This document shows, in pieces, positions 17,998 through 28,399 of a stretch of 64,000 nt of DNA. Under the pieces are notes generated by a model. It made no database searches. It saw only the letters and a program-made list of their open reading frames with translations, and was not told where the DNA came from. Every line of letters starts with the position of its first letter. The first letter of the stretch is position 1. The position numbers and the translations under genes were made by a program. Source of the DNA: Bacteroidales bacterium. Lineage in GTDB: Bacteria > Bacteroidota > Bacteroidia > Bacteroidales > UBA932. Where the stretch lies: assembly GCA_017398335.1 (NCBI GenBank), contig JAFQGK010000035.1, forward strand, positions 1-64,000, read 5' to 3'.

Positions 17998-19365
17998 TTA
18001 TAGAGCATGACGATATCCCTGCACCTTGTTCCATGCACCTCTGGTAAAATCCGGAACCTCAACAGGCATATTATCGTTCTCCAGAGATATTCTGGTCAAT
18101 TCAGGCAGACAGCACCACTCTGCAAGATCATACACGTCCATATCAAGAGGCAGGCCGTTACGCAGGCAATGAATCAATCTGTAATCCATCACATAATCCA
18201 TTCCTCCATGACCACCGACCTTTTTGGCAATCTCCTCAATCTCCTGATGGATAGGATGCTTGTACTGCTGCATAAGCTGCTCCTTCACATCAGAAGGGAC
18301 GGCACTATGCATGCTGAGATTCTCATAGTTTACTTCCGTCTCTGCAAGTCTTTCCGGTCTGAAGCAATACTGCTGGACAGGATATTTGTTCGCAAATCCA
18401 TTTGTACCTGTCAGCTGATACATTCTGCTGTACGGACGAGGACTCATCACATCGTGCTGAATAAGGATGGTCTTTCCTTTTTCTGTGGAAATCATCGTGA
18501 GAGTATGGTCTCCATTCTTGAAGTCTTCACATTTCTCACCTGTGTACTGCTCCACAAGCTGAGGTCCTCTCACAGCCTTCGTATCCATAGAGACCAAAGT
18601 CTTCATCCTGTCACCTCTGTGAATGTCAAGAAGCTGGCAGGCTGGACCAAGGCCATGGGTCGGATAGACATCACCCCTGTTATCCTTGTTATAGTCAAGA
18701 CGCCAGTTGTTCCAATATTCTCCCCAGAACTCTTCAAGATTGTGGATATAGGATCCCTCTACGTGGAGAATCTCGCCAAAGAGACCTTTCTGGGCCATGT
18801 TCAGCGTAGTAAGTTCAAAAAAATCATACACACAGTTTTCCAACTGCATGCAGTGCTTTCTCGTACGCTCCGAAGTATTGACAAGAGCCCATATTTCATC
18901 CAATGTCATTGCAGCAGGCACTTCGATAGCGACATGCTTGCCCTGTTCCATGGCATAAACGCCCATCTTGGCATGGTTCTTCCAATCTGTCACGACATAC
19001 ACCAGATCCAGATCCTCCTGCTCACATAATTGTTTCCAGGAATCCGCAGATCCGGAATATGCCTTGACCTGTGTCTGACCTGAACGTTCAAGTCTTTTCA
19101 TCACCTTATCCACTCTTTCCGGCTCGATATCACATATTGCGGCGACCTTAGCACCCGGAATATGAAGATAGCGTGAAACTGCGCTTGTACCACGCATGCC
19201 TAAGCCAATGAAACCTACACGGACAGTATCGATTGCCGGAGCAGTCATCTGGACGGCATCTTCCTGACCAGCAGGACGTTTCGGTGTCTCGACACAGATC
19301 GGGACCTTGGTTGTACAGCTGACTGCAGCAACTACAAACAGGAGGATATAAGTCAATCTTTTCAT
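17998..19365 (-). CDS. Gfo/Idh/MocA-family lipoprotein, GH109-like
   Basis: 455 aa. The lipoprotein signal has Cys17 (AAVSCTTK). After a linker comes a Rossmann NAD-binding domain with VGFIGLGMRG (about residue 50), followed by VYVVTDWKNHAKMG and GKHVAIEVPAA. The C-terminal substrate domain contains NRGDVYPTHGLGPACQLLD and RGDRMKTLVSMDT, typical of GH109 proteins. Characterised GH109 members are NAD-dependent alpha-N-acetylgalactosaminidases, which is the best guess here, though the family also includes oxidoreductase-like proteins. It lies 12 nt after ettA and 10 nt before the M28 peptidase gene. Confidence 0.85.
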   Translation of the reverse strand: MKRLTYILLFVVAAVSCTTKVPICVETPKRPAGQEDAVQMTAPAIDTVRVGFIGLGMRGTSAVSRYLHIPGAKVAAICDIEPERVDKVMKRLERSGQTQVKAYSGSADSWKQLCEQEDLDLVYVVTDWKNHAKMGVYAMEQGKHVAIEVPAAMTLDEIWALVNTSERTRKHCMQLENCVYDFFELTTLNMAQKGLFGEILHVEGSYIHNLEEFWGEYWNNWRLDYNKDNRGDVYPTHGLGPACQLLDIHRGDRMKTLVSMDTKAVRGPQLVEQYTGEKCEDFKNGDHTLTMISTEKGKTILIQHDVMSPRPYSRMYQLTGTNGFANKYPVQQYCFRPERLAETEVNYENLSMHSAVPSDVKEQLMQQYKHPIHQEIEEIAKKVGGHGGMDYVMDYRLIHCLRNGLPLDMDVYDLAEWCCLPELTRISLENDNMPVEVPDFTRGAWNKVQGYRHAL

Positions 19366-19377
19366 TCTGAAGCGATT

Positions 19378-21057
19378 TTATTCAGCCATCAGCTTCTTAT
19401 ACTTGAAACGCTTAGGCTCTTCATTTCCAAGACGACGCTTTTTGTTCTCCTCATACTCAGAATAGGTTCCTTCAAAGAAATATACCTGAGAATCTCCCTC
19501 GAAAGCAAGAATATGCGTAGCGATTCGGTCGAGGAACCAACGGTCGTGAGAAATAACCACAGCACAGCCTGCGAAGTTCTCAAGGCCTTCCTCGAGAGCA
19601 CGTATAGTGTTGACATCCACGTCATTGGTAGGCTCGTCCAGAAGAAGGACATTTCCTTCATCCTAAAGAGTCAGAGCCAGATGCAGACGGTTTCTTTCAC
19701 CACCTGAAAGAATGCCGCAGAGCTTTTCCTGATCCGCTCCTGAGAAGTTGAAACGAGATACATATGCACGGGCATTCACCTCTCTCTTTCCGAGCTTCAC
19801 GAACTCTGAATTCTCTGCAATTGTCTCATAAACAGTCTTTTCCGGATCGATACTCTTATGCTGCTGATCCACATATGCAATCTTTACTGTCTCTCCCAGA
19901 GTGATTTCACCAGTATCCGGCTGTTCCAGTCCCATTATAAGACGGAACAAGGTTGTCTTTCCTGCACCGTTCGGTCCTATGACTCCAACGATTCCGGCAG
20001 GCGGAAGTACGAAATTGAGATTCTCATACAGAAGCTTGTCGCCATATCCTTTCGATACATTCTTGAATTCGATGACCTTGTTACCGAGTCTTGGACCGTT
20101 AGGAATGAATATTTCGAGATTAGCTTCCTTCTCTCTTCCATCGTCCGCAGCGAGTTTCTCATATGCACCCAGACGTGCCTTGGATTTGGCATGACGAGCC
20201 TTTGGAGCCATCCTGACCCATTCCAACTCTCTTTCCAGGGCCTTGCGACGTTTGCTTTCCTGTTTCTCCTCCTGTGCAAGACGGGTACTCTTCTGATCAA
20301 GCCATGACGAGTAGTTTCCCTTCCATGGAATACCCTCTCCCCTGTCAAGTTCAAGAATCCAACCTGCCACATTATCAAGGAAATAACGGTCATGAGTTAC
20401 CGCAATGACGGTACCCTTATACTGCTGGAGGTGTGCCTCGAGCCACTGGATACTCTCTGTATCAAGGTGGTTTGTCGGCTCATCAAGAAGAAGGACATCA
20501 GGCTGACGCAGTAGCAGACGGCACAATGCGACACGACGACGCTCTCCGCCACTCAACGTGCTTACCTTGGCATCAGAAGGAGGACACTGAAGAGCATCCA
20601 TGGCTCTTTCAAGCTTGGAATCGATCTCCCATCCGCCGCAATGTTCTATCTTTTCCGTCAGTTCACCCTGACGCTCAATCAGCGCCGCCATCTCATCATC
20701 AGACATCGGCTCACAGAACTTCATGTTCACTTCTTCATATTCTCTGAGGATATCCATAACCTCCTGGACACCTTCCTGCACTACCTCAATGACAGTCTTA
20801 TCAGGATCCATCTGAGGTTCCTGCTCAAGATAGCCTACCGAATAGCCCGGTGCCCATACGACCTCGCCCTGATATCCTTTTTCGATACCTGCGATAATCT
20901 TCATCAAGGTAGATTTACCGGAACCGTTGAGTCCCACGATTCCGATCTTTGCACCATAAAAGAACGAAAGATATATATCCTTGAGTATTACTCTATTGTT
21001 ATGAGGAAGGATCTTCCCGACCCCATTCATTGAAAAAATGATTTTCTCGTCTGCCAT
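19378..21057 (-). pseudogene. ettA: ABC-F protein EttA, interrupted by an in-frame amber codon
   Basis: A 560-codon frame encodes an EttA-type ABC-F ATPase: two nucleotide-binding domains (Walker A GLNGSGKST and GPNGAGKT; signatures LSGGERRRV and LSGGERNRL) and the inter-domain linker. EttA binds the ribosomal E site and gates translation. Codon 465 is TAG (19663-19665 on the plus strand), where related proteins usually have Lys (LTL-K-x-EGN). The frame then continues cleanly for 94 codons with Walker B ([10 protein letters not shown]) and the H-switch (ISHDRWFL). The start at ATG 21057 is set by the promoter at 21074-21081. Truncation would remove the second ATPase site. A sequencing or assembly error, a fresh nonsense mutation and suppression are all possible. 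Confidence 0.85.
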
Positions 21058-21073
21058 AAGATTCAAATTTGCA

Positions 21074-21081
21074 CAAAGATA
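21074..21081 (-). promoter_or_regulatory. -7 box of the ettA operon
   Basis: TATCTTTG on the minus strand matches TAnnTTTG. Transcription would start near 21067, ten bases before the ATG at 21057, and rules out the longer upstream frame. Confidence 0.65.
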
Positions 21082-21104
21082 ATCTTTCCGCAAATATTGA
21101 GCAA

Positions 21105-22217
21105 CTAATTTATACTCTTGAACATCGACTTTGCCATTCTGTTCCTCTCCTTCCGTATCCAGTCACTTGGATTTTCGTTCATATAGAGACGGAATGCCAT
21201 ACTGAATGAAACCAACGAATTGAATCCGGAAATATTTGCAAGTTCAGTCACCTTCAGCTCCGGATTATGACGGAACGTTTCCACTGAATGCATTATTCTG
21301 TAGTAATTGACAAACTGACAGAAATTCCTACCTGTAATCTGGCTGATTGCACGGGAAATATACAGTTTATTGGAAAATACGACCTTGACGAGATCTTCGA
21401 TCACCAGATCGTGATTCAGGTAAGGCTTGTCAGTTTCAAAATACGCGACTATCCGGTCATATATCTCCTGAAAAGCAGTATCCGAACGCGTGACTTCATT
21501 AGGGACTTCCGCTACGGAAACCTTCAGGGATTCCAGGATACGCCTTTCCATCCGGGGACACAAAATCATCAAATTGTCTTCATAAATCCGGAACGACAGA
21601 GCCATCAGTGTCAGCCATAACAGGAATATGGCCGGATAGACATAGTATTCCGAGTCACTCATCACAGCACATGACTCCACTATACATACTACAACAATAA
21701 TGGACAGCAGGTAGACACATTCCACACAAATACATACAGAATGCCACACGGTGCCGCTACGAAGCACGACTTTCGTATTGTGCAGAAAGCGCCATATGCC
21801 GTATGCAATGATCAGAATCATGGTTACCGGGAATACAGCAGCGGCCATCGTCAGAGTCCTGCCATTCATAGGAGGGATGACGTCCAATGCAACCAATGCA
21901 TAATATATTATCATCAGGATGTCAATCAGAGCATATACCGAGAGCATTTTGAAGCAGGAACGGGTATTCCAGAATGATGACGACACCAGCATAAGCGCGC
22001 AAGTCCCCAGCAGAACATCCAGCAAAAGCGTATATGAGGACAATGACTTTACTGCTATCACATTTATCAGGACTGTAACGGCAAGGGCAAGAAGAACCCA
22101 TGGCAACTGCATAGCTCTCACATTAATCATTTCCTTGTAACGATAATTCTTCACGAACTGAAAAAGCATCATTATAATGGATGCCACTACAATTGAAACA
22201 GCAATAATAACATTCAT
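21105..22217 (-). CDS. Membrane-embedded AraC-family transcriptional regulator
   Basis: 370 aa from the ATG at 22217, which is favoured over a TTG at 22226 by its distance from the -7 box. Residues about 1-215 contain six or seven hydrophobic helices. Residues about 255-365 form an AraC-type double helix-turn-helix (SNKLYISRAISQITGRNF; VTELANISGFNSLVSFSMAF). Regulators of this layout are common in Bacteroidetes and may sense a membrane or envelope signal. Its targets are unknown. The ettA start lies about 47 nt beyond its stop. Confidence 0.85.
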   Translation of the reverse strand: MNVIIAVSIVVASIIMMLFQFVKNYRYKEMINVRAMQLPWVLLALAVTVLINVIAVKSLSSYTLLLDVLLGTCALMLVSSSFWNTRSCFKMLSVYALIDILMIIYYALVALDVIPPMNGRTLTMAAAVFPVTMILIIAYGIWRFLHNTKVVLRSGTVWHSVCICVECVYLLSIIVVVCIVESCAVMSDSEYYVYPAIFLLWLTLMALSFRIYEDNLMILCPRMERRILESLKVSVAEVPNEVTRSDTAFQEIYDRIVAYFETDKPYLNHDLVIEDLVKVVFSNKLYISRAISQITGRNFCQFVNYYRIMHSVETFRHNPELKVTELANISGFNSLVSFSMAFRLYMNENPSDWIRKERNRMAKSMFKSIN

Positions 22218-22247
22218 AATCCTCAACTTTCGAAATTATCAATCAGA

Positions 22248-22255
22248 CAAAAGTA
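22248..22255 (-). promoter_or_regulatory. -7 box of the AraC-family regulator gene
   Basis: TACTTTTG on the minus strand fits TAnnTTTG, 30 nt before the ATG. It abuts the base of the 19-bp terminator hairpin, leaving no room for a normal -33 element except within the stem. Confidence 0.5.
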
Positions 22256-22297
22256 CGTCAAAGCCCCTTTTCTGCTCTCAGAAAAGGGGCTTTGACG
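22256..22297. terminator. 19-bp perfect hairpin ending the leuS-yitT operon
   Basis: CGTCAAAGCCCCTTTTCTG (22256-22274) pairs perfectly with 22279-22297 around a 4-nt loop. On the minus strand the following bases are TACTTTTG, which also form the -7 box of the next gene. On the plus strand a T-rich run follows at about 22303-22317. Confidence 0.85.
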
Positions 22298-22325
22298 ATA
22301 AGATTTTTCTTTTTTTTATAATCTT

Positions 22326-23276
22326 TTAACTTTTTTTATCATCTTTCTTCCTGAGTCTGATGGTATCGAAGCCTTTTCCATAAACTCCCATGACAGAAGA
22401 TACTGAAAGGAATGCCTCAGAATCGATTGTCTTGACATATCTCAGCAAAAGATTTAGATCTGTCTTTCTGGTCACGACCATTACAACATTGAAGTCATCC
22501 TTGCTATACCATCCCTTAGCAGGAATGACTGTAACACCACGTTTCATATCGAAGGCAATGGCATCTGCCATCTCCTGATACTTCTTTGTAAATATGAAAG
22601 CCTGGACAGACTGCTTGGAACCGGAAAGATACAGATCCACCGCATAGCCGCTCACAGTCACCTGTATAAGGCCGTAAACTACTACAGCCAGTTTTTCTGA
22701 GAACGGGAGGAGTTCACCGGACTCGGTATAAGACGGAATCAATATCGACGATAATATTATCATCACGTCAATTATAAGAATTACACGGCCAGGAGATCCG
22801 TTACGGAACTTACACCACAGCAATGCTATGATATCGGTGCCTCCGGTACTTCCTCCCTGTGATATTGATATGCCGATTCCGACTCCTGCGATGACACCAC
22901 CCAGAACCGTACATATGAATTTACCGTTGGAAACAGCAAATTCATTGATGAATTCAATCGGTACTATATCAGGGAACACATTCAGACAGAGACCGGTCAT
23001 GATTATTGCATATATGGTCTTTCCTCCGAAGCCTGTTCCCAAAATCTTGATTGCTATGATCAAAAGTATAGCATTGATAATCAGATATGTATAGCCCATC
23101 GGCATCCCGGTCGCATAATAGAGGATTGCAGCAAATCCTGAAACCCCTCCACCAACCAGATTATTAGGAATCAGGAATATTGTCCATCCCAAGGAGTAAG
23201 CCAGAAGTCCTACCGTTATCAGACCATACTCCTTTACCGTTCTCCAGAAAGAATTCTTGATTAAATATTCTGTCAT
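22326..23276 (-). CDS. YitT-family membrane protein (paralogue 2)
   Basis: 316 aa. Five or six transmembrane helices make up the YitT region, with glycine-rich motifs such as SQGGSTGGTDIIALL. A cytoplasmic DUF2179 domain follows (about 215-305; MKRGVTVIPAKGWYSKDDFN). The function of the family is unsettled, and ligand-regulated transport has been suggested. It starts 2 nt after the paralogous gene upstream and ends before the 19-bp terminator. Confidence 0.88.
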   Translation of the reverse strand: MTEYLIKNSFWRTVKEYGLITVGLLAYSLGWTIFLIPNNLVGGGVSGFAAILYYATGMPMGYTYLIINAILLIIAIKILGTGFGGKTIYAIIMTGLCLNVFPDIVPIEFINEFAVSNGKFICTVLGGVIAGVGIGISISQGGSTGGTDIIALLWCKFRNGSPGRVILIIDVMIILSSILIPSYTESGELLPFSEKLAVVVYGLIQVTVSGYAVDLYLSGSKQSVQAFIFTKKYQEMADAIAFDMKRGVTVIPAKGWYSKDDFNVVMVVTRKTDLNLLLRYVKTIDSEAFLSVSSVMGVYGKGFDTIRLRKKDDKKS

Positions 23277-23278
23277 AA

Positions 23279-24211
23279 TTAATACTCTGATTTTCTATTC
23301 TTTTTCTTCTTGATTTCCAGACCAGTCTTGATTTCTTCAAAGCCCTCACCATATACACTGTTGGTAGAGGAAACTGAAACAAATGCATCCTTGTCGATTC
23401 TCTTTATTTCATTGATAACCTCATTCATCTGATATTTTCTGAGAATGATGAGAAGGACCTTACTTTCCTGCTGCGAGTACCATCCGACAGACTGCAAGGC
23501 TGTCACACCTCTCTGGACATCATAGATTATATGATCAGCAATCTCTTTGTATTTCTTCGAGAACACAAGAAGCTGGACTGAGGATTTGTTGCCAAGAAGA
23601 ACATAATCCACGCCGAACGAGAAGACAAGCATGACTATAAAGGCATAGATCATATTGACCAGTCCTCCGCCTGAACTTACGGGCAGAAGGAGAAGGCTGG
23701 ACACAATGAACACATCCGAATACAGATAGACCTTTCCCGGCGATATAGGCCAGTATTTGTTAAGGATCATCGCCACAATGTCGGTTCCGCCTGTACTGCC
23801 GCCTCTCAGCAGGATGAGACCTATTCCGACAGACTCCATGACTCCTCCTATGAGTGCAACCAGCAATTTATCGAGTTCCGGATCCACAACCTCGAGGTTA
23901 GGGAAGTATTCCGGCATCAGCCAGAAAAGGAAAGAAGACAATAATATGACATATATCGTCTTGAAACCGAATGCCTTTCCAAGAAACAGGAATCCTGCCA
24001 CAAGCAAAAGGACATTTATCAAGGCAAAGGTAACGTCCATCGGAATTCTGCCCTGGGTAGCATAATCAAGAATCGTGGTCAGACCTGTAAGTCCGCCACT
24101 GGCCAGGTGATTCGGTTGGAGGAAAGAAGTCCACGCCATTACATATATGAATGTACCGGCAGTCATAATCAGATATTCCCAAAGGACGCTGAGGACTTTA
24201 CTTGTTTTCAT
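23279..24211 (-). CDS. YitT-family membrane protein (paralogue 1)
   Basis: 310 aa with the same layout as its neighbour: hydrophobic helices, LRGGSTGGTDIVAMI, then a DUF2179 domain (VQRGVTALQSVGWYSQQE) and a Lys/Arg-rich tail. The two are clearly a tandem duplication that has since diverged. It begins 15 nt after leuS and belongs to the same operon. Confidence 0.88.
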   Translation of the reverse strand: MKTSKVLSVLWEYLIMTAGTFIYVMAWTSFLQPNHLASGGLTGLTTILDYATQGRIPMDVTFALINVLLLVAGFLFLGKAFGFKTIYVILLSSFLFWLMPEYFPNLEVVDPELDKLLVALIGGVMESVGIGLILLRGGSTGGTDIVAMILNKYWPISPGKVYLYSDVFIVSSLLLLPVSSGGGLVNMIYAFIVMLVFSFGVDYVLLGNKSSVQLLVFSKKYKEIADHIIYDVQRGVTALQSVGWYSQQESKVLLIILRKYQMNEVINEIKRIDKDAFVSVSSTNSVYGEGFEEIKTGLEIKKKKNRKSEY

Positions 24212-24226
24212 TGCTTTAATCCTTGA

Positions 24227-26992
24227 TTATTTAACCACAATGTTCACGATCTTGCCAGGTACGACAATGACTTTGATTATATTACCGCCGGCAACATATC
24301 TGGCAGTCTGTTCGAGAGACCGTACATGGGCATCGACATCCTCACGTGACATATCAAGAGGAAGTTCAACGGTAAATCTGGTCTTTCCGTTGAATGAAAC
24401 TGCATATGTACAGGTATTTTCGATGGTATATGCTTCAATATACTCAGGGAATGCGGCATATGTTATGCTTTCGCCGTGTCCAAGAGCCTCCCAAAGTTCT
24501 TCTGCGATATGCGGAGCAAAAGGAGACAGAAGGATTGTCAGAGGTTCGAGTATTTCGCGTTTGTTGCATTTGAGATCGTAAAGTTCATTCACAGCAATCA
24601 TGAATGCACTGACAGCAGTATTGAACGAGAACTCCTCTATGTCGGACTTCACCTTTCCGATGAGTTTGTGAAGTGCCTTCAGTTCATCAGGATTGGCCTT
24701 CTCATCCGTCACGATGAATCCGTCTCTGTCATAGAACATCCTCCATACTCTCTTGAGGAATCTGTTCACACCGTCTATTCCCTTCGTATCCCATGGCTTA
24801 GACTGCTCGAGAGGTCCGAGGAACATTTCATAAAGTCTTAGGGTATCCGCTCCATATGTGTCGCAGATCATATCAGGATTCACGACATTGAACATTGACT
24901 TTGACATCTTTTCTACAGCCCATCCGCAGATATATTCTCCATCCTCCAAGATGAATTCTGCATCTGCAAAATCTGGCATCCATGCCTTGAATGCTTCCAT
25001 GTCAAGCCTGTCATTATGTACGATATTCACATCCACATGAATCTCGGTAGTTTCATACTGGTCCTTAAGTCCCAGAGAGACGAAAGTATTTGTATTGATG
25101 ATTCTGTACACGAAATTCGAGCGGCCCTGTATCATACCCTGGTTGATGAGCTTTCTGAATGGCTCCTTCTCGCACACATATCCTAGGTCGAAGAGGAACT
25201 TGTTCCAGAAACGTGAATAGATGAGGTGACCCGTAGCATGCTCTGTACCACCAATATACAGGTCTACGTCTCTCCAGTATTCATCAGCCTCACGTCCGAC
25301 CAGCGCCTGATCGTTGTGCGGATCCATATATCTGAGGTAATATGCGCTGCTGCCTGCAAATCCCGGCATCGTGCTCTTTTCGATAGGCCATCCGTCAATG
25401 CACCATCCTGAAGCACGTCCGAGAGGCGGTTCACCTGTCTCGGTCGGAAGGAACTTGTCAACTTCCGGAAGTTCAAGAGGAAGGTTCTCAAGAGTCATCG
25501 GAGTTGCGATGCCATCCTTGAAATACATAGGGAAAGGTTCTCCCCAATATCTCTGACGTGAGAAAATAGCATCACGAAGCCTGTAATTGATCTTTCTGCG
25601 TCCAATTCCATGTTTCTCGACATAATCAATGGCAGCAGGGATAGCCTCCTTTACGTCAAGTCCGTTAAGGAAACCGGAGTTGCACATTACACCTTCCTTG
25701 GCATCAAAGCTTGACTCACTTACATCACAGCCCTCGATCAGAGGAATGACAGGAAGATTGAAATGACGTGCAAATGCATAGTCGCGGCTGTCGTGAGCAG
25801 GAACAGCCATAATCGCTCCTGTACCATAGCCGGCAAGGACATATTCCGAAATCCACACAGGAACCTTGTCTCCAGTAAGAGGGTTGACAGCATACGAACC
25901 GGAGAAGACACCTGTCACCTTACGGGTTTCGGTCATTCTCTCACGTTCAGTCTTCTTCTTCGCCATAGCAAGATACTCCTCGACAGCCTCCTTCTGCTCC
26001 GGTGTCGTAAGTTTTTCAACCCATTCACTCTCGGGAGCGAGAACCATGAAGGTCACACCGAACACTGTGTCCGCACGGGTTGTAAAGATAGTCATGTCAT
26101 ACTCTTCGGCTCCGTTTGACACCTTGAATATCATTTCTGCTCCCTGGCTCTTACCGATCCAGTTACGCTGCATATCCTTCAATGAATCTGTCCAGTCAAG
26201 ATCCTCAAGGTCTTCAAGAAGACGTCCAGCATACGCCGATACACGGAGCTGCCACTGGGTCATCTTCTTCTGCTCGACCGGATGACCTCCGCGTACGGAA
26301 TATCCTTCCTTGACTTCATCATTTGCAAGGACAGTTCCCAGTGCAGGACACCAGTTCACTGATGTTTCTCCCTGATATGCAATACGATACTGCATAAGGA
26401 CATCAGACTTCTCCTTATCAGTAAAGGCATTCCACTGTTCTGCGGTGAAAGGCTCCACATCGCCACACGCAGCATCAACCGCCGCGCTGCCGCCTTCCGC
26501 AAAAGCTGCCTCGAGTTCAGCTATAGGACGTGCCTTCTGCTGGACATTGTCGTACCAGCTTGCAAACATCTGAAGGAAAGCCCACTGGGTCCATTTGTAA
26601 TACTCCGGATCGCAGGTACGGACTTCACGTGACCAGTCATAAGAAAAGCCGATCCTGTCCATCTGCTCGCGATAACGGGCAATATTCTTCTCGGTAGTAA
26701 CTGCGGGATGCTGACCTGTCTGGATTGCGTACTGCTCGGCCGGCAGTCCGAATGCATCATATCCCATAGGGTGAAGGACGTTGAATCCGCACAATCTCTT
26801 GTAACGGCTGTATATGTCGCTGGCAATATATCCTAACGGATGACCAACATGAAGTCCGGCTCCTGATGGATATGGGAACATATCCAGCACATAATATTTT
26901 GGTTTTGACGCGTCAATCTCTGCCTTGAATGTCTGATTGGCAGCCCAATAGGCCTGCCACTTCTGTTCGATCTTTTTGAAATCGTATTCCAT
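24227..26992 (-). CDS. leuS: Leucyl-tRNA synthetase
   Basis: 921 aa, the usual bacterial size. The HIGH-type motif is in [14 protein letters not shown] (about 42-55), the editing domain lies in the middle (CP1; [14 protein letters not shown]), and the KMSKS motif is [10 protein letters not shown]. The C-terminus has the anticodon-binding region and a short Leu-specific domain ending in [12 protein letters not shown]. It charges tRNA-Leu in the cytoplasm. It lies 27 nt after the M28-TonB fusion gene and 15 nt before yitT. Confidence 0.97.
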   Translation of the reverse strand: MEYDFKKIEQKWQAYWAANQTFKAEIDASKPKYYVLDMFPYPSGAGLHVGHPLGYIASDIYSRYKRLCGFNVLHPMGYDAFGLPAEQYAIQTGQHPAVTTEKNIARYREQMDRIGFSYDWSREVRTCDPEYYKWTQWAFLQMFASWYDNVQQKARPIAELEAAFAEGGSAAVDAACGDVEPFTAEQWNAFTDKEKSDVLMQYRIAYQGETSVNWCPALGTVLANDEVKEGYSVRGGHPVEQKKMTQWQLRVSAYAGRLLEDLEDLDWTDSLKDMQRNWIGKSQGAEMIFKVSNGAEEYDMTIFTTRADTVFGVTFMVLAPESEWVEKLTTPEQKEAVEEYLAMAKKKTERERMTETRKVTGVFSGSYAVNPLTGDKVPVWISEYVLAGYGTGAIMAVPAHDSRDYAFARHFNLPVIPLIEGCDVSESSFDAKEGVMCNSGFLNGLDVKEAIPAAIDYVEKHGIGRRKINYRLRDAIFSRQRYWGEPFPMYFKDGIATPMTLENLPLELPEVDKFLPTETGEPPLGRASGWCIDGWPIEKSTMPGFAGSSAYYLRYMDPHNDQALVGREADEYWRDVDLYIGGTEHATGHLIYSRFWNKFLFDLGYVCEKEPFRKLINQGMIQGRSNFVYRIINTNTFVSLGLKDQYETTEIHVDVNIVHNDRLDMEAFKAWMPDFADAEFILEDGEYICGWAVEKMSKSMFNVVNPDMICDTYGADTLRLYEMFLGPLEQSKPWDTKGIDGVNRFLKRVWRMFYDRDGFIVTDEKANPDELKALHKLIGKVKSDIEEFSFNTAVSAFMIAVNELYDLKCNKREILEPLTILLSPFAPHIAEELWEALGHGESITYAAFPEYIEAYTIENTCTYAVSFNGKTRFTVELPLDMSREDVDAHVRSLEQTARYVAGGNIIKVIVVPGKIVNIVVK

Positions 26993-27019
26993 AAGTAAGT
27001 ATATTATTTTATTCAGCTA

Positions 27020-28399
27020 TCAATATGAATGTTTCTTGAATCCGAAATTACCCTTGCCTTTCTTTGTCAGCCGGAATTCCACAGGTATGGTCATCGATGT
27101 ACGGACCTTGACTCCGTTCACTCTGCCCGGTTTCCATTTAGGTGAGGCGCTGACGACCCTTACCGCCTCCTCATCAAGTTCCGGATCCACTCCTCTTACG
27201 ACCCTTACATCCGTAACTTTTCCATCCTTCCCTATTATGAAGTCGACCATCACCTTACCCTGTATACCGTTTCTGACTGCCGATTCCGGATACTTGAGAT
27301 ATTGATACACCCATTTCTCCAGGAACTGTGCAGGATCTGTACTGTTCAGGAATGCAGGTCGATAGTCACAGTCGTAATAAGAAACCACGTCGTCGTATGA
27401 CGGACCTCTTGAAGGCACCTTATCCGATCTGAAGGCCAGTTTTATATTAGTGTTCGCTACCGCCAGAGTGAAATTATAAAGATATTCCAGTTCACGCTCC
27501 AAAGCATCATATTCAATTATAGATTCAGTATCCCTGTCTGTATTATGTTCAGGATACTTGCCCGTAGTGAACATCACTGAAGGTATTTCCTTGGAGTAAA
27601 AAGCCCTATGGTCCGACGGATATGGCTCCGCCGCCGTAATCTGCGGCTGAACAGGCTGAAGTTCACCGGTAAGAGCGGTGATTATCGTGTTCATATCCGC
27701 ATTTGAAGATGTATATGCATAAAAACCGTTGCTGCCGGTGCCGAGCATATCAAGATTTATCATAGCATCTATGCTGTCCGCATCACCGAAGGAACGGTTC
27801 AGGAAATACCATGCGCCTGCATAGGTCTCGGCAGAAGCGCCGAATGCGACAAAAAGTACGGAACGTCTGAAAAGGATCGAGTTCGTCTGGACCATTCTTG
27901 CAAGTTCAAGCATTGCAGCAAGTCCGGAAGCATTGCCGTTTGCGCCATAATAGACACGCTCCACCTTTCTTCCATCCACATTGACGGTAATTGTACCAAG
28001 ATTGTCGAGTCTTGCTCCGACCACGATATACCTGTTGCGGAGTTCCTTGTCATATCCCTGTACAAATCCTACTACATTTCTGGATGTAAGGGTATCTCCC
28101 GCTTCTGTCTTGATTCCGAAGACATCTCCTTCTTCAGGAGATATGACATCCACTCCTGAATCCTTGAACGCCTGTCTGACATAATCTGCAGCGAGTTTCT
28201 CTCCTTCGGTTCCGGCCTTGCGCCCTTCAAGGTGAGATGCAGACAGAGAACGTATATGAGTCTTGAGCGCTCCTGTCGTTTCGCTGTCATACAGATCATC
28301 ATAAGAAATGTCATTCCTGAACTGGGCAGATAGCGGAACAGAAACAAACAATGTAATCAGCAATATATATATCTTGTTGATATTCAATTTCATAATCAT
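27020..28399 (-). CDS. Degenerate M28 peptidase domain fused to a TonB C-terminal domain
   Basis: 459 aa. A signal peptide ends ...VPLSAQ. Residues about 40-340 clearly have the M28 fold, but most metal ligands are lost. The HxD motif is GARLDNLG (His to Arg130). The usual GADDN is GANGN (154-155). The Glu-Glu pair is replaced in FGASAETY (Ser189-Ala190). Only D132, D217 (INLDMLG) and a late His (PEHNTDRDT) remain. A TonB-type C-terminal domain follows (about 365-450; YPESAVRNGIQGKVMVDF). Catalysis is unlikely; a binding or scaffold role is inferred. ATG at 28399 overlaps the stop of the SPOR gene; a second ATG lies at 28393. Confidence 0.85.
   Translation of the reverse strand: MIMKLNINKIYILLITLFVSVPLSAQFRNDISYDDLYDSETTGALKTHIRSLSASHLEGRKAGTEGEKLAADYVRQAFKDSGVDVISPEEGDVFGIKTEAGDTLTSRNVVGFVQGYDKELRNRYIVVGARLDNLGTITVNVDGRKVERVYYGANGNASGLAAMLELARMVQTNSILFRRSVLFVAFGASAETYAGAWYFLNRSFGDADSIDAMINLDMLGTGSNGFYAYTSSNADMNTIITALTGELQPVQPQITAAEPYPSDHRAFYSKEIPSVMFTTGKYPEHNTDRDTESIIEYDALERELEYLYNFTLAVANTNIKLAFRSDKVPSRGPSYDDVVSYYDCDYRPAFLNSTDPAQFLEKWVYQYLKYPESAVRNGIQGKVMVDFIIGKDGKVTDVRVVRGVDPELDEEAVRVVSASPKWKPGRVNGVKVRTSMTIPVEFRLTKKGKGNFGFKKHSY

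Noticed and set aside
18007-19029. A 340-codon plus-strand frame opposite the GH109-like gene
   Set aside because: Composition rich in His, Ile and Cys with no domain motif; it is the antisense shadow of a gene with clear family motifs.
19378-21057. Genome-wide reassignment of TAG to an amino acid
   Set aside because: TAG ends several other genes at the expected family length, for example at 16068, 42276 and 47890.
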